Source: Gynurincola endophyticus (GTDB lineage: Bacteria; Bacteroidota; Bacteroidia; Chitinophagales; Chitinophagaceae). From it: 64,000 nucleotides of DNA. The stretch is from assembly GCF_003991195.1 (NCBI RefSeq), contig NZ_RCWL01000006.1, forward strand, positions 96,256 to 160,255, in the 5' to 3' direction. Position numbers and translations under genes: made by a program. The notes under the pieces were generated by a model. It had not been told where the DNA came from. It ran no database searches and saw nothing but the letters and a program-made list of their open reading frames with translations. Numbering within the stretch: the first letter of the stretch is position 1; each line of letters begins with the position of its first letter. This document shows positions 34,839 to 42,062 of this stretch, in pieces.

Positions 34839-35501
34839 TTAATGTGATAATACAAAAAAATCAACGACTAAACTGCAAACTTCATTTTTTGCATTAATAC
34901 CCCAGTAGCATGGATAATTACCATCTCCAAAGCCACTGCTGAACATTACTACATTGTGCAAGGTTGAGTGTGGGATAGTGAAATTAATCCAATTGCCCCC
35001 GGTATCGGTTTCAGCAGCATTTTTTTCAAACATTGCTTTAAAGTAATCGGTATAAATATCTGTACCGGATTGCTCACTGTAGTATTTATCTGTAAAGGCT
35101 TCATACAATTCCTGTGTTTCAGCATCACATAAACTGGCTAAGCCGGAATCTACAGGAAAACCAAAGAAATCATCTGGTTTGGTCATCAGTGCAATATCAT
35201 CAAATTCAGTGAGGGCCATTTCCCAGCGAACTGTAGTATCCGGTTTAAATTCTATTTTTATCAGAGCAATCCTATCTCCCTGTTCTTCATTTTGCTTAAC
35301 ATACGCAGTAACCGGATATGAACCCGCAGGAAGTGTTTTGTTAAAAGCCAGACTTCTGCCTAAGCAGACCAGTGGATCACAGGCTACTATCTGACCGCTG
35401 GGCAGGTAAAGGTTGCCGAGATTCAGCTCCATCAGTGACATATTCTCCTGATTACCTGTGAAATAGGTACTGTAATCTGTTTTTGAACGTAAGAAATCCA
35501 T
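34839..35501 (-). CDS. DUF4241 domain-containing protein
   Basis: 220 residues with no signal peptide or membrane segment. The pattern LNLGNLYLPSGQIVACDPL, LPAGSYPVTAYVKQ, DRIALIKIEF, WEMAL and YPVDSGLASLCD-like FGFPVDSGLASLCDAET, and the late GDGNYPCYWGINAKNEVCSLVVDF, fits the DUF4241 family, whose members are cytoplasmic or secreted proteins of unknown function and sometimes act as immunity proteins in polymorphic-toxin islands. No toxin gene lies beside it here, so an immunity role is only a possibility. It ends 50 bases before the copper regulator and shares its strand, but a functional link is not evident. Confidence 0.8.
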   Translation of the reverse strand: MDFLRSKTDYSTYFTGNQENMSLMELNLGNLYLPSGQIVACDPLVCLGRSLAFNKTLPAGSYPVTAYVKQNEEQGDRIALIKIEFKPDTTVRWEMALTEFDDIALMTKPDDFFGFPVDSGLASLCDAETQELYEAFTDKYYSEQSGTDIYTDYFKAMFEKNAAETDTGGNWINFTIPHSTLHNVVMFSSGFGDGNYPCYWGINAKNEVCSLVVDFFVLSH

Positions 35502-35744
35502 GATGCCGGCTTTAAATGAATAAAAATCAATACAAAAATAAGCAGAAAGTGTATACTATTAATACATCTATCGATGCAAAACTGTTCGAACAGCAGCTGT
35601 TGAAATGAATGAATTGACAAAAATCAGAATAAATAAACCCCGGATAATAAAAATTCAGGAAAAATCGTTTTCCGGGTATTTATAACTTACAGATCCTCGT
35701 TATACAAGGCTTTGTAAGATATCTTAAACCTTAAATTCTGACAA

Positions 35745-36185
35745 ATGATTGATTTATTTCCGGATGAACAATTAGTTTCTTCATCAGATGAAAATTCTGT
35801 TGTTTTAACGACACATCGAATTATTTATGAATATAAAGAGTTAGGCAAAGCTTTTCAACAAAGTATCCTGCTGGAACATGTCAGTTCCTGCGAAAATTAT
35901 TATTATAGTAAGTTTTGGTATTTAATTACAGGCCTGATTACACTGGTAGCAGCGCTGGGATGGTCTGATATAATACCTGCTTCTTTTTTTGTATTGCTTC
36001 TGGCAGCCTCTGTTTTTCAGTTTCTAGTGTATGTTTATACTAAAAAGAATGTTATTGCAGTAGGATCTGCAAGTATTAAAATTATCATCACGGTTACAGG
36101 AATGGAAAGAAATGATATTCTCGCATTTATCAATCAGATTGAACATACCGTTAATCAGAGAAATCAATCATTGAAAAGATTGTAA
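35745..36185 (+). CDS. Small membrane protein, PH-like domain split by two membrane segments
   Basis: 146 residues. The N-terminal 50 residues (LFPDEQLVSSSDENSVVLTTHRIIYEY ... SILLEHVSSCENYYYSK) have the bacterial PH-domain pattern of a strand pair with LTTHRI followed by an I-x-L-E-H-V strand. Two membrane helices follow (FWYLITGLITLVAALGW and PASFFVLLLAASVFQFLVYVY), then a short soluble tail with KNVIAVGSASIKIIITVTGM and a helix. I do not recognise a named family and assign no function. It is monocistronic and convergent with the S41 peptidase gene 53 bases away. Confidence 0.7.
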   Translation: MIDLFPDEQLVSSSDENSVVLTTHRIIYEYKELGKAFQQSILLEHVSSCENYYYSKFWYLITGLITLVAALGWSDIIPASFFVLLLAASVFQFLVYVYTKKNVIAVGSASIKIIITVTGMERNDILAFINQIEHTVNQRNQSLKRL

Positions 36186-36238
36186 TGCTTATTGTTTGTA
36201 ATATTTTAATGGGGTGAATAAATGTTTTTACCCTGTTT

Positions 36239-37471
36239 TTATTTTATTAAATCCAGCACTTGTTGAATCCAGTTTTGGTTGGTCGTAAGAATAATTTGTG
36301 GCTCAATGCCTGTGTTTTCATAATTCAGCAATTTGAATTGGCCATACATATCCGTAGGATTAAAAATAATTTCACCGCTGGGTAAGGTATTACTCTTGCC
36401 GTAGTTTGATCCGTACGTAATCATACCTTTAGTGGTTTGGCCTGCAGTCGTTGTGTTTTTTAGTTGTTGCAACATGTAAGTAAAAATTTCAGCCTGGCTC
36501 AAAGTGCGGTTATTGACCAAAACATAGAGTTTATTTTTTTTGGTGTATTGCTGCATCAGTTTATAAAACTTTTTCATTTCAAGTTTTGAACCACCGTAAT
36601 GATTGCGCAGGTCAAGGATCAGATAAGCGCCTTTTACACTTTCGCGCAGCTGATTATAAAAAGCGAAGGATTCTTTGGTATTGGCGTTGTTTCGCTGAAA
36701 GGTTCTCAATACAACATAATCAACTGAGTCATTTATCTTCTCATATTTAAAAAGAGGGGCGTTTGAAGGAAGGTTAACATAGTCTGGCTTCAATGTATCT
36801 TTTTTGTAGGTATTGGTAAAGTCTAAGAACTGCTTATATGAATTCACTAAAGACAGATTCCTGTATTTTTCAGTCAGCTGAAGTATGTATTGACCAGAGT
36901 AGGGGTGAAGATAAATGCCATGAAATTGCAACGGAGCTTTTTCGTATAAATAAAATGCAAACTGGGCTGTTTGCATAGCAGCGAAGTTACTGCTGAGTAC
37001 CACTCCCAGGTATTCATAAGGTTTTATCTGAAACAAACCCACTTCAAATTTATTTTCGTAATAATAAATACCTTCTACTGAAGTGTCAGGTTTGCTGCTA
37101 AGTACTTTCCTGAGTGAATCGGTATTATAATTATACTGCGGTACTTTTCTGAATTGTATCATCTGCTGGTTACCCGTCTGAGTGGTTTTTATCGTTTGCG
37201 ATAAAATGAGGTGATTGTCGTTTACCGGAAACAACAACTGTGATAGGTTGGCAAAGTATTCAAAGGATGTTGGATCTTCAGTTGTAAGCTTACTTAGTGA
37301 ATCAACAAGAGCCTGATAAGCAACCGCCTTTTGTGCTTTTATCTGGTCTTTGTAAGAGGGTGTTTTAGCTAGTTGGCCGCGTAAAAGATATAAATCTTTC
37401 AGATAGGTAGTATTCTGTGCATTAGCTTGAATAACCGCTGATAAGAAGCACACGAACAAGAGCAATTTCAT
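36239..37471 (-). CDS. S41 family (C-terminal processing-like) peptidase
   Basis: 410 residues with signal peptide LLLFVCFLSAVIQANAQ. The C-terminal half is the S41/tail-specific-protease core: VDYVVLRTFQRNN, GAYLILDLRNHYGGS (the usual DLRxNxGG), and LYVLVNNRTLSQAEIFTYMLQQ with the nucleophile Ser in TLSQAE. The catalytic Lys that usually lies about 25 residues later may be in GQTTKGMITYGS. No PDZ domain is visible in the N-terminal half, which is helical. It is probably a periplasmic or surface serine peptidase. It stands alone on the minus strand, convergent with the previous gene and divergent from YceI. Confidence 0.85.
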   Translation of the reverse strand: MKLLLFVCFLSAVIQANAQNTTYLKDLYLLRGQLAKTPSYKDQIKAQKAVAYQALVDSLSKLTTEDPTSFEYFANLSQLLFPVNDNHLILSQTIKTTQTGNQQMIQFRKVPQYNYNTDSLRKVLSSKPDTSVEGIYYYENKFEVGLFQIKPYEYLGVVLSSNFAAMQTAQFAFYLYEKAPLQFHGIYLHPYSGQYILQLTEKYRNLSLVNSYKQFLDFTNTYKKDTLKPDYVNLPSNAPLFKYEKINDSVDYVVLRTFQRNNANTKESFAFYNQLRESVKGAYLILDLRNHYGGSKLEMKKFYKLMQQYTKKNKLYVLVNNRTLSQAEIFTYMLQQLKNTTTAGQTTKGMITYGSNYGKSNTLPSGEIIFNPTDMYGQFKLLNYENTGIEPQIILTTNQNWIQQVLDLIK

Positions 37472-37647
37472 AAATAAGGTTTAATTAAATATGTCGGTGA
37501 GTTTCAGTTGTTACAGAAAGATAAGCTAAAGGCATAAAGAATGAAATAGCGAACCGACTGTCTTTTTCAAAAAATGGTCATTTTTAAGCAAGAAAGAACT
37601 AAGAACTGATAATAGCTGTAATTTAGAGTTCAAACATTGTAAAATAT

Positions 37648-38214
37648 ATGAAAAGAGTGAGTCTTGTATTATTTGCGGTACTATTAGGGGTGAGTGTTTT
37701 TGCTCAAAACTGGACGATGGATGCCTCGCATTCGCGGGTAGGATTTGAGGTATCGCACATGACAGTTTCGGATGTGGAGGGAGAATTTCAGCATGCTACC
37801 GCTACGATTACTGCTTCAAAAGCTGATTTTACTGATGCAGTAGTAGTATTTTCTGCTCCGGTTGCCGGAATTAATACCGGTAATAAGATGCGCGACGGTC
37901 ATTTACAGAAAGAAGATTATTTTGATGCGGCAAAACACCCAAACATCACTTTCAAAAGCAGTTCTTTCAAGTTGGTATCGGGCAATAAGTACAAAGTGAT
38001 CGGAGACCTTACAATGCACGGCATCACTAAGCAGGTAGAATTGGAAGTTACTTACAGAGGAACGGTAAAAAACCAGCGTGGAAAAGATGTTGCCGGTTTT
38101 AAACTTATCGGAACAGTGAACAGAAAGGACTTCGGAATTGCTCCCGGTACAGGAGCTGCAGCTTTGGGAGAAGTTGTTACGATCAGAGTAAATGCAGAAT
38201 TTATACAGGAATAA
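37648..38214 (+). CDS. YceI family periplasmic lipid-binding protein
   Basis: 188 residues with signal peptide SLVLFAVLLGVSVFAQ. The YceI lipocalin-like barrel is easily seen: NWTMDASHSRVGFEVSHMTVSDVEGEF, FSAPVAGINTGNKMRDGHLQKEDYFDAAKHPNITFKSSSF, KYKVIGDLTMHGITKQVELEV and a closing strand VVTIRVNAEF. YceI proteins bind polyisoprenoid chains in the periplasm; the physiological role is unsettled. The family's length (about 190) is matched exactly. A terminator follows 25 bases after the stop and the gene appears monocistronic. Confidence 0.95.
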   Translation: MKRVSLVLFAVLLGVSVFAQNWTMDASHSRVGFEVSHMTVSDVEGEFQHATATITASKADFTDAVVVFSAPVAGINTGNKMRDGHLQKEDYFDAAKHPNITFKSSSFKLVSGNKYKVIGDLTMHGITKQVELEVTYRGTVKNQRGKDVAGFKLIGTVNRKDFGIAPGTGAAALGEVVTIRVNAEFIQE

Positions 38215-38238
38215 TGCCATAAAAATCTCGATTTTAGC

Positions 38239-38268
38239 CCCCGTAATAACAATACGGGGTTTTTTTTT
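38239..38268 (+). terminator. Intrinsic terminator after yceI-like gene
   Basis: Stem ccccgta/tacgggg (38239-38245, 38253-38259) with loop ataacaa and nine T residues (38260-38268). Confidence 0.85.
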
Positions 38269-38281
38269 GCGTTGGTGGGAG

Positions 38282-38289
38282 TATATTTG
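38282..38289 (+). promoter_or_regulatory. Candidate -7 element for the FKBP gene
   Basis: TATATTTG matches TAnnTTTG exactly, lies just after the yceI terminator and 18 bases before the chosen ATG at 38308. It argues against the in-frame upstream start at 38272. The only nearby TTG is too close to be a proper -33 box. Confidence 0.35.
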
Positions 38290-38307
38290 CTAAAATTTAA
38301 AAAAACG

Positions 38308-38802
38308 ATGCGTTATCCTAAATCCTTACTTGTTCTGGTTTTTCTTGGAATTTTTGGTGCAATTGCCTGTTTAAAAGACAATGTTTGTAAACCTATTTCT
38401 GCTGAAGAAGAAGAAAAAAGAATGCAGGCATTTTTGAATACGGATTCTATTCAAAGGTTTGTAGCCCAGAATGATTTAACCGTTCAGCACGATACCAGAG
38501 GTTTTTATTACATTGTTCTTGCAGAAGGCAATAGTCAACGCCCCAGCGTGAGTAATACTGTAAAAGTTGAATATAAAGGTTATCTGACAGACTTTAGAAC
38601 TTTTGATCAAAGTCGTGAGCCGGTTCATTTTTCATTATCCGGATTAATTGCGGGTTGGCAGATGGGATTGCCTAAAATTGGTAAAGGAGGTCGGATTATG
38701 TTGATTTTACCACCATCATTAGCTTACGGTTGTACTAAAATGAATATTATTGAAGAAAACTCCGTATTAGTATTTGATTTAACATTGCACGATTTTCTAT
38801 AA
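38308..38802 (+). CDS. FKBP-type peptidyl-prolyl cis-trans isomerase lipoprotein
   Basis: 164 residues from ATG 38308, where the signal SLLVLVFLGIFGAIAC begins properly; Cys23 or so is the likely lipid anchor. The FKBP domain covers about 75-164: VKVEYKGYLTDFRTFDQSREPVHFSLSGLIAGWQMGLPKIGKGGRIMLILPPSLAYG and the closing VLVFDLTLHDF. The conserved aromatic pocket residues (Tyr of VEYKG, Phe-Asp of TFDQS, Ile and Trp of IAGW) are present. It would assist folding of exported proteins in the periplasm. The HAD phosphatase gene starts 33 bases downstream and may be cotranscribed. Confidence 0.93.
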   Translation: MRYPKSLLVLVFLGIFGAIACLKDNVCKPISAEEEEKRMQAFLNTDSIQRFVAQNDLTVQHDTRGFYYIVLAEGNSQRPSVSNTVKVEYKGYLTDFRTFDQSREPVHFSLSGLIAGWQMGLPKIGKGGRIMLILPPSLAYGCTKMNIIEENSVLVFDLTLHDFL

Positions 38803-38835
38803 TATATAATTTAAACTAACTATTAAATAGATACA

Positions 38836-39501
38836 GTGAAGAAGTATAGAGGTATTATTTTCGATATGGATGGTACACTGATCCATTCTACTGAAGCTGA
38901 TTTTCAGGCGTGGAGAAGAGTTTGTTTAGATTATGATCTTGATTTAACCTGGGATAAGTATTTCCCTTTGTTGGGTATGAAAAGCGTTGACTTTGTAGCT
39001 CAGTTTATGAAAGTAGAAGAAAAACTGTTTTCTTCTATATTACAAGCAAAGGCTGAATATTTTGATGCTTATGTAGAAGAAACCGGTATTGAGTTGCTGG
39101 CCAAAGTAGACATATTGCTGGCACAGTTAAAAGAACAGGGCTATAAAATAGCTTTAGCTACCAGTTCAAGAAGATATAAGGCTGACAGTGTATTGAACAG
39201 ATTATCTCTTTTGCAATTTTTTGATGTAATTACTACCGGCGAAGAAGTACACAATAGTAAGCCGGCTCCAGATATTTTTTTACTGGCAGCCAGCCGGTTG
39301 CAGATAGACCCTGCGGAGTGTATTGTTTTTGAAGATGCGGCAAATGGTGTTATAGCAGCAAAAACAGCTGGTGCTTTCACCATCGCTATTACTTCTACTC
39401 ATAAAAAAGAGCAATTAGCAGCCGCAGACCTCATTATTTCCGATTATACGGAGTTGTTAGGCCGCAACCTGAATGTTTTTCTACAGAATAAAGTTGTATA
39501 A
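38836..39501 (+). CDS. HAD-superfamily phosphatase, beta-phosphoglucomutase-like
   Basis: 221 residues starting with GTG at 38836, accepted because the first motif begins nine residues in and no ATG is available. Motif I is IIFDMDGTLIHS (nucleophile Asp in DMDGT), the helical cap domain covers about 15-85, motif II is ALATSSRRYK, and motifs III/IV are NSKPAPDIFLLAA and CIVFEDAANGVIAAKTAG. This is the HAD subfamily IA variant 3 pattern shared by beta-phosphoglucomutases and phosphosugar phosphatases. It is cytoplasmic. The substrate cannot be assigned, and there are no sugar genes beside it. Confidence 0.9.
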   Translation: MKKYRGIIFDMDGTLIHSTEADFQAWRRVCLDYDLDLTWDKYFPLLGMKSVDFVAQFMKVEEKLFSSILQAKAEYFDAYVEETGIELLAKVDILLAQLKEQGYKIALATSSRRYKADSVLNRLSLLQFFDVITTGEEVHNSKPAPDIFLLAASRLQIDPAECIVFEDAANGVIAAKTAGAFTIAITSTHKKEQLAAADLIISDYTELLGRNLNVFLQNKVV

Positions 39502-39883
39502 AGTTAATTTGTTTTATTTATCCGCATTAATTGTGATAAATCTTTAAACAGAAAATGGGTTTGCTTTAGCGGGTCGTTAAATTTGGTTAAATAATTACAA
39601 AAGAAGAAGAATACTTACCTATAGTACAAAGACATCCTACACATACAAACACACTATTATTCTTCGGTTGCTTTTCTGATTATTGATTACCTGATAACTC
39701 CCCCAAAATTAAACCCTCAAAGATATTATTGTGCCTCGCTTTTAAAATCCAAGTCAATTTTTTCTGTCTCTGCAAATAGGCTGAAAAGCCTATTCGTATA
39801 ACTTACTTTCTCCCGCGATCAGCTTGCACATCAAGTATTCCCGATCATAATAATCTTTTCTTTTCATTTTAAAACCCGTATCT
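39502..39883 (+). promoter_or_regulatory. 382-base non-coding leader before the MauE-like gene
   Basis: I find no gene in this gap. TAAATTTG at 39578-39585 is a good -7 box (its best TTG partner at 39561 is too close), which would give a leader of nearly 300 bases. Near its end a neat hairpin occurs: aataggct/agcctatt (39775-39782, 39787-39794) closing a GAAA tetraloop. A long structured leader before a small membrane protein and an exported peptide may carry regulation, but I do not recognise a known riboswitch. Confidence 0.4.
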
Positions 39884-40342
39884 ATGCGCAAACAGTGGAT
39901 AGGTGAAGGGATGGTAATGATTATTGTATGTCTGTACGTTTTTGTTGCAGTATCAAAAGTGGTTGGTTTTGACCCTTTTGTTTCACAGCTAAAACAGCAA
40001 CAGTTCATCGGTAATCATGCTGTTCTCATCGCAATCATTGTGCCCCTGCTTCATGCCTTGCTGGCTGCGTTGATCTTTATAGAGAAAACACGCACTGCCG
40101 GACTTATTATAAGCATGCTGACTCTTATGGGCTACAATTTATACATCGCTTCTATTTTATTAAACAAACTTGGTCTGGCTCCTTGTAATTGTGTGGGAAT
40201 CTGGCATACTATGTCATGGGAAACACAATACATCATTAACTTTTTACTATTGTTTATGCATTGGTATTGCATAAATAATCCGATTGCTCCGGAAAAACCA
40301 ACGGTAATCACTTCCGGTATTACTCCGAAACCATCCTATTAA
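39884..40342 (+). CDS. MauE/DoxX-like redox-associated membrane protein
   Basis: 152 residues with four predicted membrane helices (about 8-26, 47-66, 72-92, 115-133). The third loop reads LAPCNCVGIWHTMSWETQYIINF, matching the CxC...MSW pattern of the MauE-like proteins that Bacteroidota encode beside thioredoxins, TonB receptors and small cysteine-containing peptides. MauE proteins are thought to help form or shuttle disulfides across the inner membrane, in analogy to DsbB/DsbD-type functions. The cysteine pair CNC here is the only one in the protein. A cysteine-rich exported peptide is encoded 73 bases downstream on the same strand, a plausible client. Confidence 0.8.
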   Translation: MRKQWIGEGMVMIIVCLYVFVAVSKVVGFDPFVSQLKQQQFIGNHAVLIAIIVPLLHALLAALIFIEKTRTAGLIISMLTLMGYNLYIASILLNKLGLAPCNCVGIWHTMSWETQYIINFLLLFMHWYCINNPIAPEKPTVITSGITPKPSY

Positions 40343-40415
40343 AATTCGCGGAACTGATTAGCATACTGCCATGCATTTTTAACACTCAATTTCGAAACAC
40401 TTAAAAAAGTAAATT

Positions 40416-40694
40416 ATGAGAACGAAAAAAGCAAAAATCTGGCTAGGTTTATTTATTGTAATGTTTACCGCCTTTTCTTCATTTGAAGTAGCAAAGGAAG
40501 AAACACCGTGCTATTATTTTCAGATGTTCTGGAGTCAAAATTTATCAGATCCGGCCTGGGCTGGGTTTGGTGAAGTCTGGATGTGCTCTACTGATCTTAC
40601 TCCTATTTGTGCCTGGAACTGGAATGAATTGTATCAAAATTTTGACCCCTGTATGAGGGGCGTACCCGTTTTTGTGGAAGAGGGAGTTGAATGA
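40416..40694 (+). CDS. Small exported Cys/Trp-rich peptide (DUF6520-like)
   Basis: 92 residues. A signal-like helix (KIWLGLFIVMFTAFSSFEVA) is followed by a mature part of about 65 residues with four cysteines (32, 57, 65, 79) and five tryptophans, an unusual composition. The late part CAWNWNELYQNFDPCMRG resembles the small DUF6520-type proteins that accompany MauE-like proteins in Bacteroidota; the match is from memory of pattern and not certain. The gene is real in my judgement because it has a signal peptide, its own start context, and is convergent with and just 18 bases from the SusD gene. Possible roles are signalling peptide, metal-binding peptide or precursor of a modified product. Confidence 0.75.
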   Translation: MRTKKAKIWLGLFIVMFTAFSSFEVAKEETPCYYFQMFWSQNLSDPAWAGFGEVWMCSTDLTPICAWNWNELYQNFDPCMRGVPVFVEEGVE

Positions 40695-40712
40695 TAAACT
40701 GGTAGTAAGGTA

Positions 40713-42062
40713 TTAATTTCTTGCTACCTGACGGATATTGAATGATTTAATTACTGAATTTGGATACAATATATTGATTCCTGGATCGGAAACGGTTATC
40801 TTAACTTCGTTCTGATCCAGGATTTTTTTTAATTGGGTATCGGTACCTTCATTGTAATATCTTTTGATATCAGCCAGCCTGATTCCTCGCATGATAAATT
40901 CTTTTTTACGCTCATCCCTGATGAAATCAAGACTATTTGTATACGCAGAAGTGAAAATGTTTTGCGTATATCTTTTTGATAGCCATTCTGCTAATGAAGC
41001 CTGATAATCCTGTGCGTAATTCAGTCTTAACTCACACTCCAGTTTATTCAGAAATACTTCCGAATAAGTGAATCCCATAAAAGAGCTAAACAGACTTGCC
41101 AGATAAGGATTTTTATAAAAATATTTACCATTTCTCAAGGTAAAGAATAAACTTTTTCTTTTGTCATAGTTATTGTAAAGTCCGATCAATTCTTCATTGA
41201 TATAAATATTTGTATTCGTCATCATTGACAATAAAACACTTTCCAATGAATTAAACGAAATGGTACCGATAATATCCGGTTGTAAAAAAATTCTTGTATT
41301 CTGATTCGTATACAATGTGAAATTGATCAAAGAGCCGCCTTCTATGCCCAATAATTCTTTGGAGTAAAACAGCGATTTTTCATATTGTTGTGTATATAAA
41401 AAATACCTTGAGGCAAAGGCCAGGATCCATTTTCTATTCACCAATATATTGATACTAGTCGTTTTTTCGGCTTCTTTAGTTAAATTAAGTGCTTTCTGTA
41501 AATCAGAATCTATAAAAGCAAAAGTGGCCCTGATACTGAGTTGTTGTATCGTTTCATCAATATAGGCTGTAATTCTGAGAGGTACACCTAACATTGACTC
41601 ACTGTTAATATTTGCATAGCTGTGGAGCTGCATTAAATCGTAGTAAGTCTTTGCTCTTATAAAATAGCTGATTCCCAGTAAAAATTTATCATATTTTGAG
41701 AGCGTTTGTTTTAAACTATAAAAATCTATAATTGCATTTACGGTAAGTATTTTATTGTAATAATGTTTCCAGTCTTCGAAACTTTCGTTTTCCTGTATAA
41801 AATTGTCTCTCCAGTAGTAAAAAGAGATATCCCTGGTGTTGAGCTGTGGATAAATGGATGGATTGTAGGAAATTTCATCAGTAATCAGAACAGAGATATT
41901 AGATTCCCAATCATATAAAAATTTATTATTGAGTAAGTGTTCCACATCTTCAGCAGAAGTGATCGTTTCAACGTTGGTAGATGTTATACTGTCAAGTAGT
42001 CCGGATCTGTTACAGGCGGTTAACAGGAGTATACTCACTATGATGATAACTTTACTGCTCAT
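40713..42062 (-). CDS. SusD/RagB-family lipoprotein
   Basis: 449 residues, starting with a lipoprotein signal (VIIIVSILLLTAC, cysteine about 17). SusD features are weaker than in the first copy but clear in order: a helical TPR-like N-terminal half (YFIRAKTYYDLMQLHSYAN, with SIRATFAFIDSDLQKAL) and the family C-terminal motif DFIRDERKKEFIMRGIRLADIKRYYN followed by the ending LYPNSVIKSFNIRQ. Its start codon overlaps the SusC stop in ATGA, which implies tight translational coupling. As the system is controlled by ECF sigma/FecR and lacks glycosidases, the ligand may be a peptide, siderophore or other non-glycan molecule rather than a polysaccharide. Confidence 0.9.
   Translation of the reverse strand: MSSKVIIIVSILLLTACNRSGLLDSITSTNVETITSAEDVEHLLNNKFLYDWESNISVLITDEISYNPSIYPQLNTRDISFYYWRDNFIQENESFEDWKHYYNKILTVNAIIDFYSLKQTLSKYDKFLLGISYFIRAKTYYDLMQLHSYANINSESMLGVPLRITAYIDETIQQLSIRATFAFIDSDLQKALNLTKEAEKTTSINILVNRKWILAFASRYFLYTQQYEKSLFYSKELLGIEGGSLINFTLYTNQNTRIFLQPDIIGTISFNSLESVLLSMMTNTNIYINEELIGLYNNYDKRKSLFFTLRNGKYFYKNPYLASLFSSFMGFTYSEVFLNKLECELRLNYAQDYQASLAEWLSKRYTQNIFTSAYTNSLDFIRDERKKEFIMRGIRLADIKRYYNEGTDTQLKKILDQNEVKITVSDPGINILYPNSVIKSFNIRQVARN

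Noticed and set aside
34839-35501. Toxin-immunity pair around the DUF4241 gene
   Set aside because: DUF4241 proteins can be immunity proteins, but no toxin, Rhs, or secretion gene lies within reach.
39790-40008. 72-residue minus-strand frame across the MauE-like gene start
   Set aside because: Antisense to the leader hairpin and first membrane helix; no recognisable features.
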